This document shows positions 27,491 through 34,983 of a stretch of 64,000 bases of DNA, in pieces (positions within the stretch are counted from its first letter, which is position 1; the number at the start of each line of letters is the position of its first letter). The stretch is from the NCBI RefSeq assembly GCF_025143825.1, contig NZ_CP083560.1, positions 2,046,001 through 2,110,000 on the forward strand. Reading direction: 5' to 3'. The stretch is from Sulfitobacter sp. S223. Lineage in GTDB: Bacteria; Pseudomonadota; Alphaproteobacteria; Rhodobacterales; Rhodobacteraceae. The notes beneath the pieces were generated by a model. It saw only the letters and a program-made list of their open reading frames with translations, had not been told where the DNA came from and made no database searches. Made by a program: the position numbers and the translations under genes.

Positions 27491-27891
27491 GACATGCGCA
27501 GCGGCGGCGGTCCGGATGATCCAGACCGAACGCCGCTGCTTTTCAATCCAGCGTTGCAGACGTCATCTGCCCTGTTCCCAGTAGCAGATCACGGTCCGCG
27601 ACGCCGCCTTTGGCTGCCGCGCGGGTCACAATATCGCTTTAATCCGGCCAATTAACACCTGTGACTTTTTCGCATCCGCGAACACAGGCCTGCCCAAATC
27701 GTTAAAAATTGCCTCTACTTTGCCTTGAATGCTCCCTACCGTGAACAGGTTGAGAGGCGAAAAGATCTCCAATTGAAGCTCAAAAGGGCAGGCAGGCAGA
27801 GTATGAGTATCCGGAACGCACGTGTTGTGCGCGCAACTTTTGCGCGTTTTTCAAAGATTTACGCAAACCCAACCCCCGCAGGCTTGACGGC
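27491..27891. other. gap after moxR with terminator
   Basis: Apart from the terminator, no gene is supported. On the minus strand, about 27 codons ending at a TGA near 27545 (VTRAAAKGGVADRDLLLGTG and on) look protein-like but have an upstream stop and no start signal, so they may be a gene remnant. The end of the region (about 27660-27880) probably holds the promoter for the DUF2927 gene. Confidence 0.4.
27498..27543 (+). terminator. rho-independent terminator after moxR
   Basis: GCAGCGGCG (27498-27506) pairs with CGCCGCTGC (27531-27539), with a further inner GGTC/GACC stem, and is followed by TTTT. It lies directly after the moxR stop. Confidence 0.8.
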
Positions 27892-29250
27892 ATGAAGTCA
27901 CATATCGCCCTTGTTCTCGCTATGGCGCTTAATGCGTGCACCCCCACATCCGGCGGGGATGTTTCCCGCCGCATGACAATTTCCGACAGCGACCTTCCAC
28001 CAGTGAAAGTTTTTGCGACCGGTCGGCACGTAGGTCCGGTCCGCGCAAATAACGATCTGGCTCTCGATTTCATCGAGCTCTCTTTCAAGCTTGAGAGCGG
28101 TCGCGAACTGCCCGTGTTCACGCGGTTTGAAGGTCCCATCACGGTAACCGTGACCGGGCAGCAGCCTGCGTCACTGCAGCACGACCTGAACCGCTTGATC
28201 GGTCGCTTGCGCACAGAGGCGCGGATCAACATTTCACAGATCAGCGCGCCACGTGCCAACATTACGATCAACGCGGTTCCGCGCAGTGAAATCCGCCGCC
28301 TGCTGCCGCAAGCCGCGTGTTTCGTCGCCCCGAATGTCAGTACCCTCGACGAATACCGCAAGGCACGAAAAAGCAAACTGGCCAACTGGTCACAGCTGCG
28401 TTCCCGTGAACGTCTGGCGATTTTCCTGCCCAACGACGTCAGCCCGCAAGAAGTCCGCGACTGTTTGCACGAAGAACTTGCGCAGGCACTTGGCCCGCTC
28501 AACGATCTCTACCGTCTGCCGGATTCCGTCTTCAATGATGACAACGTGCACACCGTTCTGACGGGCTTTGATATGCTGATGTTGCGCACCTATTATGCAC
28601 CGCAGCTGCACAACGGCATGAGCCGCGGTCAGGTGGCCGCCACCCTGCCCCACATCCTGCGCCAGATTAACCCGCGCGGTGAAACTGCAGCCGCCAGCTT
28701 TGCCACCCGCACGCCAATCCAGTGGAAGCGCGCAATTGAAACCGCGCTTGGACCAGCCACGCAGCGAAGCGCGCGCCGCTCTGCTGCTGCCGAAGCGCTG
28801 CGCATCGCCGGGGCCATGGGCTGGCAGGACCAGCGCCGCGCCTTTGCCCATTATGCGATGGGTCGTGTTATTCAGCACGATAGCCCGCATGAAGCACAGC
28901 AACACTATGCCGCCGCGAAACGCTTTTACGCTGCCACCCCCGGCACCCGCCTGCATCAGGCCTACGTTGCCACGCAGATGGCCGCCTTTGCCATCAGCCA
29001 GGGTCAGGGATCGGAAGCGCTGCAAATGATTGCGCCACATATAGAAATCGCACGCCTGAACGAAAATGCCGCATTGCTTTCAACACTGCTCCTGCTACGT
29101 GCCGAAGCGCTGGATCTTGAAAACCGCCCCTCAGAAGCAGAGGCCGTCCGTCTGGACAGTCTGGGATGGGCGCGGTACGGATTTGGTTCAGACTGGGCTG
29201 TGCGGGCCAAGCTGCGCGAGATTGCATCGCTCAACCCGCTCAAAGGATAG
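27892..29250 (+). CDS. DUF2927 lipoprotein-like protein
   Basis: The 452-aa protein starts MKSHIALVLAMALNACTPTSGG, a short hydrophobic leader with a lipobox-like LNAC, so it is probably an outer-membrane or periplasmic lipoprotein. The central part (about 60-250) matches what I recall of DUF2927, with HEELAQALGPLNDLYRLPDSVFNDDN. The C-terminal part (about 265-440) is helical and Ala/Gln-rich and resembles TPR-like repeats (HYAMGRVIQHDSPHEAQQHY). Function is not known. It lies between MoxR and the VWA protein and is followed by a 55-aa membrane protein, so a shared envelope role is possible but unproven. Confidence 0.78.
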   Translation: MKSHIALVLAMALNACTPTSGGDVSRRMTISDSDLPPVKVFATGRHVGPVRANNDLALDFIELSFKLESGRELPVFTRFEGPITVTVTGQQPASLQHDLNRLIGRLRTEARINISQISAPRANITINAVPRSEIRRLLPQAACFVAPNVSTLDEYRKARKSKLANWSQLRSRERLAIFLPNDVSPQEVRDCLHEELAQALGPLNDLYRLPDSVFNDDNVHTVLTGFDMLMLRTYYAPQLHNGMSRGQVAATLPHILRQINPRGETAAASFATRTPIQWKRAIETALGPATQRSARRSAAAEALRIAGAMGWQDQRRAFAHYAMGRVIQHDSPHEAQQHYAAAKRFYAATPGTRLHQAYVATQMAAFAISQGQGSEALQMIAPHIEIARLNENAALLSTLLLLRAEALDLENRPSEAEAVRLDSLGWARYGFGSDWAVRAKLREIASLNPLKG

Positions 29251-29274
29251 CCCGCAACCAAAAAGGGCTAGAGA

Positions 29275-29442
29275 ATGATTGTAATCGGGTTGGCGATAAT
29301 TGGCGCATTGATTGGCGGAATGACCGCACGCAAACGCCGCGGCAACCGCAAGGACATCGCGCAATACGCAATCGGCTACGGCATGGCATTCCTGATAGTG
29401 GGTATGTTTCTGACTGTTATCATCGACAGGCTAACAAGCTGA
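29275..29442 (+). CDS. 55-aa membrane protein
   Basis: This short frame codes for two hydrophobic helices (residues 2-16 and 36-50) separated by a basic loop (TARKRRGNRKD). AAAAGGGCTAGAG precedes the ATG. Its TGA overlaps the ATG of the VWA gene (ATGA at 29442), a typical sign of translational coupling. Small proteins of this kind in this position are, as I recall, found in other Rhodobacteraceae, sometimes mislabelled as apolipoprotein acyltransferase. Function is unknown; a membrane partner of the MoxR/VWA pair is a guess. Confidence 0.75.
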   Translation: MIVIGLAIIGALIGGMTARKRRGNRKDIAQYAIGYGMAFLIVGMFLTVIIDRLTS

Positions 29443-30629
29443 TGTTCCTGCCTTTCTTCGAACAGCTACGCGCCCATAAAGTTCCCGTATCCATGCGGGA
29501 ATTTCTGGCGTTTCTGGATGCAATGTCCGCCGGTCTGGCCACCTACGACGTGGAGGCGTTCTATTACCTCGCCCGCGTATCGATGGTGAAGGACGAGCGG
29601 AACATCGACAAATTCGACCAAGCATTTGCCGCCGCCTTTTCCGGTCTTGAGAACATCACGCTGGATCAGGTGATGGAAGCGGTCGATATTCCGTCTGACT
29701 GGCTGACGAAGATGTCCGAAAAGCACCTGAGCGACGAAGAAAAGGCCGAGATCGAAGCCCTCGGCGGCTTCGAAAAGCTGATGGAAACGCTCAAAGAGCG
29801 CCTCAAGGAACAAGAGAAGCGCCATGAGGGCGGAAATAAATGGGTCGGCACCGGCGGCACCTCTCCTTTTGGGGCTTACGGCTACAACCCCGAAGGCGTG
29901 CGCATCGGGCAGAAGGAATCGCGCCACCAGAAGGCCGTGAAGGTCTGGGACAAACGCGAATTCCGCAATCTGGACGACAGTGTTGAACTGGGCACCCGCA
30001 ACATCAAAGTCGCGCTGAAACGCCTGCGCCGCTGGGCCCGTGACGGTGCCAACGAAGAGCTGGACCTGAACGGCACCATCCGCTCCACCGCCGAGCAAGG
30101 CTATCTGGATGTGAAAACCCGTCCCGAGCGGCGCAATGCGGTCAAAGTGCTGCTGTTCCTTGATGTTGGCGGCTCAATGGACCCGCATATCAAAGTGGTT
30201 GAGGAGCTCTTCTCTGCCGCGCGGTCCGAGTTCAAGCACATGGAATATTTCTACTTCCACAACTGTCTGTACGAAGGTGTCTGGCGCGACAACCGCCGTC
30301 GCTGGGATGCACAAACGCCCACTCATGAAATCCTGCGCACTTACGGCCCCGATTACCGCTGCATCTTTGTCGGCGACGCAAGCATGTCCCCGTATGAGAT
30401 CGCCTACCCCGGTGGCGCAAACGAGCATTGGAACCCCGAGGCTGGCTCCGTCTGGCTGAACCGCGCGCGCGAGCAGTGGAAATCGAACCTCTGGATCAAT
30501 CCTATCCCCGAGAAATACTGGTCCTACACCCAGTCGATCACCATGATCCAAGAGATTTTCGGCAAAGAGGCAATGGTACCGATGACACTCGAAGGTCTGT
30601 CACGCGGGATGAAGACGCTTACCCGGTAA
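29442..30629 (+). CDS. VWA domain protein (CoxE-like)
   Basis: The 395-aa protein starts MFLPFFEQLRAHKVPVSMREFLAFLDAM, which is the usual beginning of this CoxE-like family. It has a charged middle part (LKERLKEQEKRHEGG) and a C-terminal von Willebrand A fold with VLLFLDVGGSMDPHI as metal-site loop (D-x-G-x-S in place of the usual D-x-S-x-S). Such proteins work with MoxR ATPases in maturation of enzyme complexes. The gene overlaps the preceding 55-aa gene by 1 bp. A longer frame reaches 29166 but runs through the upstream gene and the small protein. Confidence 0.88.
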   Translation: MFLPFFEQLRAHKVPVSMREFLAFLDAMSAGLATYDVEAFYYLARVSMVKDERNIDKFDQAFAAAFSGLENITLDQVMEAVDIPSDWLTKMSEKHLSDEEKAEIEALGGFEKLMETLKERLKEQEKRHEGGNKWVGTGGTSPFGAYGYNPEGVRIGQKESRHQKAVKVWDKREFRNLDDSVELGTRNIKVALKRLRRWARDGANEELDLNGTIRSTAEQGYLDVKTRPERRNAVKVLLFLDVGGSMDPHIKVVEELFSAARSEFKHMEYFYFHNCLYEGVWRDNRRRWDAQTPTHEILRTYGPDYRCIFVGDASMSPYEIAYPGGANEHWNPEAGSVWLNRAREQWKSNLWINPIPEKYWSYTQSITMIQEIFGKEAMVPMTLEGLSRGMKTLTR

Positions 30630-30841
30630 ATCTAAGACCCAAAGCTGCCTCAGCGATCTTGGGACCTACCATTATTCCATAGCGAAAGGGCGCCGGCATC
30701 TACTGAATGTCTTCTTCGAGCCCTTCTTGACCAGAAGCTCTCGACCAACTTGTGGGCTCAGACTATGGTGATAGGGGGGATGAAAAGCTAAATGCAGCAA
30801 TGGCTATTCTTACTGGAGCTGTTTTTCTTGGAGGTAGTTTG

Positions 30842-31108
30842 ATGACCAACGAAATAGATCTGCACGCGGCAAATCATGTGCCAGCTTCTGGGTTGGGCCG
30901 ATCGCTGGTATATTACTATTTTGTTTTGATTTTGTCGGTGCCGGTCATCCTGTTTGGCATAACCAATACCACTTTGAAATTCGGTATTCTTGCTTTGATG
31001 TTAAGCGCTTTAGTTGCGCCGCCGGTATACGTTTTGCGGAAAAAGCGAAGACTGCGTGCGCTTCGTCAAGCACAGGTTACGGCGCTAAGAAAACGTTCCA
31101 ACGAATGA
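30842..31108 (+). CDS. small membrane protein, unknown
   Basis: The 88-aa product has two hydrophobic stretches (about 20-38 and 42-60) and a very basic tail (RKKRRLRALRQAQ). I chose the ATG at 30842 because GGAGGT stands 6 bases upstream; the longer frame begins at 30752. I do not recognise a family. The gene stands alone between the VWA and protease genes. Its base composition appears lower in GC than its neighbours, and the following gap carries a degenerate intergenic repeat, so it may be an acquired or fast-evolving gene. Confidence 0.55.
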   Translation: MTNEIDLHAANHVPASGLGRSLVYYYFVLILSVPVILFGITNTTLKFGILALMLSALVAPPVYVLRKKRRLRALRQAQVTALRKRSNE

Positions 31109-31273
31109 CTGCTGCAGCGGTGGAGAACGGTCACTTTGTCCGCATAGCGGACTTCCGACAGAAAGCACGGCTTTGCCCTTTCTAGTTTCTCATGCAAACA
31201 GAATCTTCTAAGTTATCGAGCCTATCCGAACAACGCCCCTTGCCCCTGCAGGCCACACCTCCATATTAAACCT

Positions 31274-31957
31274 ATGATCAAAGTGATCCCCATCCTGCTT
31301 GCCGTCCTTTACGGTCTTATGATGTACCGCTTTTCCGTTTGGCGGACAGGGCGAGAGCTGGATGAGCAGTCTACGGTGTTGGCTGACCCAAAGCTGGTAG
31401 AGATGAGCAAGCAGATGGCAAAAGCGCTGGATTTGCCACGCATCAATGTCCACATCTACGAGATTGAGCCGGTGAACGGGCTTGCTGCCCCTGACGGGCG
31501 TATTTTCATCACCCGCGGGTTCTACAACAAATTTCGCGCGGGCGAAGTCACGGCACAGGAGCTGGCAAGCGTCATCGCGCATGAGCTGGGCCACGTGGCG
31601 CTTGGCCACTCGCGCCGCCGGATGATTGATTTCTCGGGGCAGAACGCCATGCGCGCGGCCCTTGGCATGGTGCTAAGCCGTTTTATCCCCGGCATCGGGA
31701 TGTGGATCGCCAATATGTTGACGTCCCTGCTGGCAGCCAAGCTATCGCGCAGTGACGAGTTTGAAGCAGACGCCTATGCCGCTGCGTTACTGACCAAAGC
31801 AGGTATCGGAATCGACCCGCAAATTTCCCTGTTCCGGAAGCTTGACGCGCTGACCAAATCGGGTGGTGGTCGGGCACCAGCTTGGCTGCTGACCCACCCC
31901 AAAACAGAAGAGCGGATTGCCGCGCTCACGCATATGCAGCAAAAGTGGGATAGCTAA
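31274..31957 (+). CDS. M48-family zinc metalloprotease
   Basis: The 227-aa protein has one N-terminal membrane helix (IKVIPILLAVLYGLMMYRF) and the zinc-protease motif HELGH (His103, Glu104, His107), followed by a second hydrophobic region and the third-ligand segment SRSDEFEADAYAA. This is the M48 (HtpX/Ste24/Oma1) pattern. It most likely faces membrane quality control. It is shorter than HtpX, with one clear N-terminal anchor. The C-terminal LLTHPKTEERIAAL is conserved in the family. Confidence 0.88.
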   Translation: MIKVIPILLAVLYGLMMYRFSVWRTGRELDEQSTVLADPKLVEMSKQMAKALDLPRINVHIYEIEPVNGLAAPDGRIFITRGFYNKFRAGEVTAQELASVIAHELGHVALGHSRRRMIDFSGQNAMRAALGMVLSRFIPGIGMWIANMLTSLLAAKLSRSDEFEADAYAAALLTKAGIGIDPQISLFRKLDALTKSGGGRAPAWLLTHPKTEERIAALTHMQQKWDS

Positions 31958-31992
31958 TTCAATGCTTTAACAGCCGACATTCGAGCGATGAC

Positions 31993-32535
31993 TTAAGCGG
32001 TTAGCGCCTTGCCCAGTCGTGGTAACCGCGCCTTTTTCAGCAAAGACCGGATATTCCAATCCTCACCTGACAGCCTGCGTGCTTCGGCCACAGTCTTTTC
32101 AGCAACCTGTGTCACGGCTTCTGGTGCTGCCTGAAAATGACCCATCAGGAATGCGTCGGGATCAGCACGCGCCACGCCTTCTTCAGCCAGAATACCGCGC
32201 GGAAAATCCTTGGCGTTCATGGTCACGATAAGCTCGGCGTTGCCGTTGACCGCAGCGGCCAATACGTGAATGTCGTTTTCATCGGGCAGCCACAGCCGCG
32301 CTTCAAGCCCCGCATGTCTCGCGACACTGGCGTTTGGAAAGGCGGATTGGATCATGGCGACTTCGCCGCGCGCGATTGCCTCCCCCTCTGGACCCAGCTT
32401 GCGGGCGGCCCTTGCCCATTCTTCCAGAATACGCGCTGACCATAGCGGCGTGTATAGGTCGTACCGCGCCACCCCCAACAGCATCTCCCGCATGACAGTC
32501 GGATATAATACGCAAGCGTCGAGAAGAACTTTCAT
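31993..32535 (-). CDS. PIN-domain protein (RSP_2648-like)
   Basis: The 180-aa protein starts MKVLLDACVLYP, with acidic residues spaced as in PIN ribonucleases (Asp6 and, further on, DENDIHVLAAA and TMNAKDFP). As I recall, NCBI calls this group the RSP_2648 family, after Rhodobacter sphaeroides. Many PIN proteins are VapC toxins, but no antitoxin-sized gene is adjacent. The gene starts 4 bp after the stop of the RlmI-like gene, so it seems to be a conserved second gene of that operon rather than a toxin module. A longer frame to 32616 would run into the methyltransferase gene. Confidence 0.78.
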   Translation of the reverse strand: MKVLLDACVLYPTVMREMLLGVARYDLYTPLWSARILEEWARAARKLGPEGEAIARGEVAMIQSAFPNASVARHAGLEARLWLPDENDIHVLAAAVNGNAELIVTMNAKDFPRGILAEEGVARADPDAFLMGHFQAAPEAVTQVAEKTVAEARRLSGEDWNIRSLLKKARLPRLGKALTA

Positions 32536-32539
32536 CGTG

Positions 32540-33751
32540 TTACAGGTGGAAGAACAGCGATTTGAGGTATCCGGTTTCGGCCAGTTGTGGCAGTTGCGGG
32601 TGGTCCGCGCCTGCAAAGCCAGTGTGGATCAACGATGGGCGGCGACCTGCCCTGCCGATGCCGCGAACCGATGCCACGCGAAATGCGGTCAGGTCCGCCG
32701 CGTGCGAGCAGGAGCAAAGCCCAAGAATGCCGCCCTCGGCCACCAATGGGGCTGCCAGTCGGGCAATACGCTCATACGCCCGCAAACCCGCTTCAAGTGC
32801 AGGCTTGGCCGGTGCAAAAGCGGGTGGATCGCAGATAACCACGTCAAATTCGGCCCCTTCAGCGCGCAGTGCCGTCAGAACGTCGAATGCATCACCCTGA
32901 CGTGTGCTGACGCGGTCGGAAACACCCATCGCGGCGGCGCCCTGCTCTGCCAGAGCAAGCGCAGGAGCAGACCCGTCCACGCACAGCGCGGAATTTGCAC
33001 CAGCGGCCACCGCCGCCAGACCAAACCCGCCAACATGGGCGAAAACATCCAATACCCGCGCGCCGCGCGACAAAGAGGCCGCAAAGGCGTGGTTCGGCCG
33101 TTGGTCGTAGAAAATACCAGTCTTCTGGCCACCGGTAAGGTCGGCCATATAAGTAGCGCCGTTCATTTGCACAGGGACAGCCTGGTCAGGTGCAGCGCCC
33201 GCAAGAACACCGCTCACATCGTCGAGCCCCTCAAGGCTACGTGTGCGGCCAGATGCGTTCTTGAGCACGTTTGTCACGCCAGTCACTTCGATCAGCGCTG
33301 CCGTCAGCGGCTCAATCAAGGCGTCGGACCATGCGGCATTTGGCTGGATCACGCAGGTATCGCCGAAACGGTCGATAATCACGCCGGGGAGACCGTCCGC
33401 TTCGGCGTGGACCAAGCGGTAATACGGCGCATCATAGAGCCGTGTCCGCAGGGACAGCGCGCGGCGCAGATGGGTTTCCATCCACGCTTGGTCAATGACA
33501 GCCGCAGGATCGGCATCCATCATCCGCGCCATGATCTTGGAATTCGGGTTGACCGTCACCACACCCAAGGGCTGGCGCAGGCTGTCCTCCAGGACCGCCA
33601 TCGCACCCGGTGCTAGGCCCTTGGTCCGTCGGTCTGTGACCAGTTCGTTTGCATAAACCCAAGGCGCACCATGACGAATGGCGCGCGCGTTTGCCTTTGG
33701 CATAAGGCGTACAACGGGAAGCGGAGCGGATGTGGAAAAGGGCGCTGTCAT
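32540..33751 (-). CDS. class I SAM-dependent rRNA methyltransferase, RlmI-like
   Basis: The 403-aa protein has an N-terminal PUA-like domain (RAIRHGAPWVYANEL, about 20-80), a central EEHEE-type region with GLPGVIIDRFGD, and a C-terminal Rossmann methyltransferase. The latter has motif I VLDVFAHVGGFGLAA, DPPAFA and the cysteine motif LCSCSH. These features are those of RlmI/RlmK-type 23S rRNA m5C methyltransferases. The specific target base cannot be assigned. The downstream PIN gene follows in the same operon. Confidence 0.86.
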   Translation of the reverse strand: MTAPFSTSAPLPVVRLMPKANARAIRHGAPWVYANELVTDRRTKGLAPGAMAVLEDSLRQPLGVVTVNPNSKIMARMMDADPAAVIDQAWMETHLRRALSLRTRLYDAPYYRLVHAEADGLPGVIIDRFGDTCVIQPNAAWSDALIEPLTAALIEVTGVTNVLKNASGRTRSLEGLDDVSGVLAGAAPDQAVPVQMNGATYMADLTGGQKTGIFYDQRPNHAFAASLSRGARVLDVFAHVGGFGLAAVAAGANSALCVDGSAPALALAEQGAAAMGVSDRVSTRQGDAFDVLTALRAEGAEFDVVICDPPAFAPAKPALEAGLRAYERIARLAAPLVAEGGILGLCSCSHAADLTAFRVASVRGIGRAGRRPSLIHTGFAGADHPQLPQLAETGYLKSLFFHL

Positions 33752-33790
33752 AGCGCCCTTCCCTAGTCTGTTCCCATGCAGAGGGAAAGC

Positions 33791-34537
33791 TTATAATCTG
33801 TTAACCAGTTGGTAGAATCCGAAGGAAGCGTTCTTATAGCCGTCCGGCTCTGTCATTTGCTGGCGGATCACTTCGGACAAGTGGCCGGAGATGCGGACCT
33901 TTTGCGTCAGGCCGCGCGCTTCGGCGGTGATTGCCTGCTGTCCGCCAAAAGCTTCTAGATCTGTTTCAACACGGCGCGGCTCGGAGAGAAACTCCCCCGT
34001 CTGGGCATCGCGCAGCACCATTTTAAAGACCACATGGTGTACACCACCGACAGTATAGCGGGCTTTTTCGCTCAGGGCGTGGAATCGGACGACTTCGATG
34101 TCGAGGATCACAGGAACCGGTCCCTGAAAAGTGGATGTGCCGGCAGACATTGCATCATACACGATGCGTGCAACCTGCTCATGGCGGTTGCCCATCGGAT
34201 CTTCGCGCCAGACAATATCACCACTTGGATAGTAGCGGTTGGCTTCGGATACCTTCAGTTTGGTCGGAACGCGGACATTGATCTGTGAGACATTGATCTG
34301 GCGCAGGATCGCATCAGGAAGAATTGTCTGCGGCTGGCGCTGGCTGTTTGTGATGCGGCGCACACTGCGTTCGGTGCCGGTTTTCAGCTGCGCGCGGCTG
34401 TCGCCTGTGCTGAAAGTCACATCAGATGTTGCTTGCGGTGTCGTAAAGGACGCCTCCCTTGTTACGATGTCACTGGTTGCGCAAGCGCTTAGCGCGGCGC
34501 CAAGTGTCAGGGCACATGCAAACTTGATCATCTTCAT
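33791..34537 (-). CDS. putative lipoprotein, DUF6778-like
   Basis: The 248-aa product starts MKMIKFACALTLGAALSACATS, a signal peptide with lipobox LSAC, so it is a predicted lipoprotein. It contains INVRVPTKLKVSEANRYYPSGDIVWREDP and VVRFHALSEKARYTVGGVHHVVF, which I recall from a Rhodobacterales family named DUF6778. No function is known. The start has GAGGAGTACC a few bases upstream. It lies upstream of the RlmI-like gene on the same strand with a 39-bp gap, so cotranscription is possible. Confidence 0.72.
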   Translation of the reverse strand: MKMIKFACALTLGAALSACATSDIVTREASFTTPQATSDVTFSTGDSRAQLKTGTERSVRRITNSQRQPQTILPDAILRQINVSQINVRVPTKLKVSEANRYYPSGDIVWREDPMGNRHEQVARIVYDAMSAGTSTFQGPVPVILDIEVVRFHALSEKARYTVGGVHHVVFKMVLRDAQTGEFLSEPRRVETDLEAFGGQQAITAEARGLTQKVRISGHLSEVIRQQMTEPDGYKNASFGFYQLVNRL

Positions 34538-34713
34538 CTGGTACTCCTCAGACCGGGGGGGCCTTGAAACTATTGTCTCCTATGGCTTGACGTCTGAATG
34601 AGGCAGGTTTGCGACAAACTTGAGCCAGACTTGGCACAAATTGAAGGTAATCGGTGTATTTTGCGGGTTATCGGGATATTTCTTGCACTCCCTTACGTCA
34701 GTTTCGCACCACT

Positions 34714-34983
34714 TTAGTCCCGCTTGCGGCTACGCCATCCGCCCCGACGGCGCGGTGTTGCAATGCTGTGCAAACCCTCGTTCATGACTTCGGACATCGG
34801 ATGGGCGGGGTCGCTGCCGTAAGTCTCGATCAGTTGGAGCAACGCTGTGCGGGTCTCACACTCCGGTCCAAGACTTAGCGCCCAGTCAAGGAAGATGGTC
34901 CGGCACTCGGGCTTGGTGATCCCCTCAATTCGGAAGGCTTCATAGATCAGACCCTTGGGATCATCCGGTGTGGATTTTTTCAT
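34714..34983 (-). CDS. 89-aa conserved-looking hypothetical protein
   Basis: The product is soluble and charged, with a basic C terminus (RRRGGWRSRKRD). Its ATG overlaps the glnE stop by 4 bp (ATGA), so it is almost certainly translated with glnE. I do not recognise a domain. The segment RTIFLDWALSLGPECETRTALLQLIETYG looks helical. A role linked to nitrogen control is possible from context only. Confidence 0.65.
   Translation of the reverse strand: MKKSTPDDPKGLIYEAFRIEGITKPECRTIFLDWALSLGPECETRTALLQLIETYGSDPAHPMSEVMNEGLHSIATPRRRGGWRSRKRD

Noticed and set aside
27780-28502. 240-codon frame on the minus strand
   Set aside because: It is antisense to the DUF2927 gene; the sense protein has a leader peptide and recognisable family segments, whereas this frame is Arg/Ser-rich and featureless.
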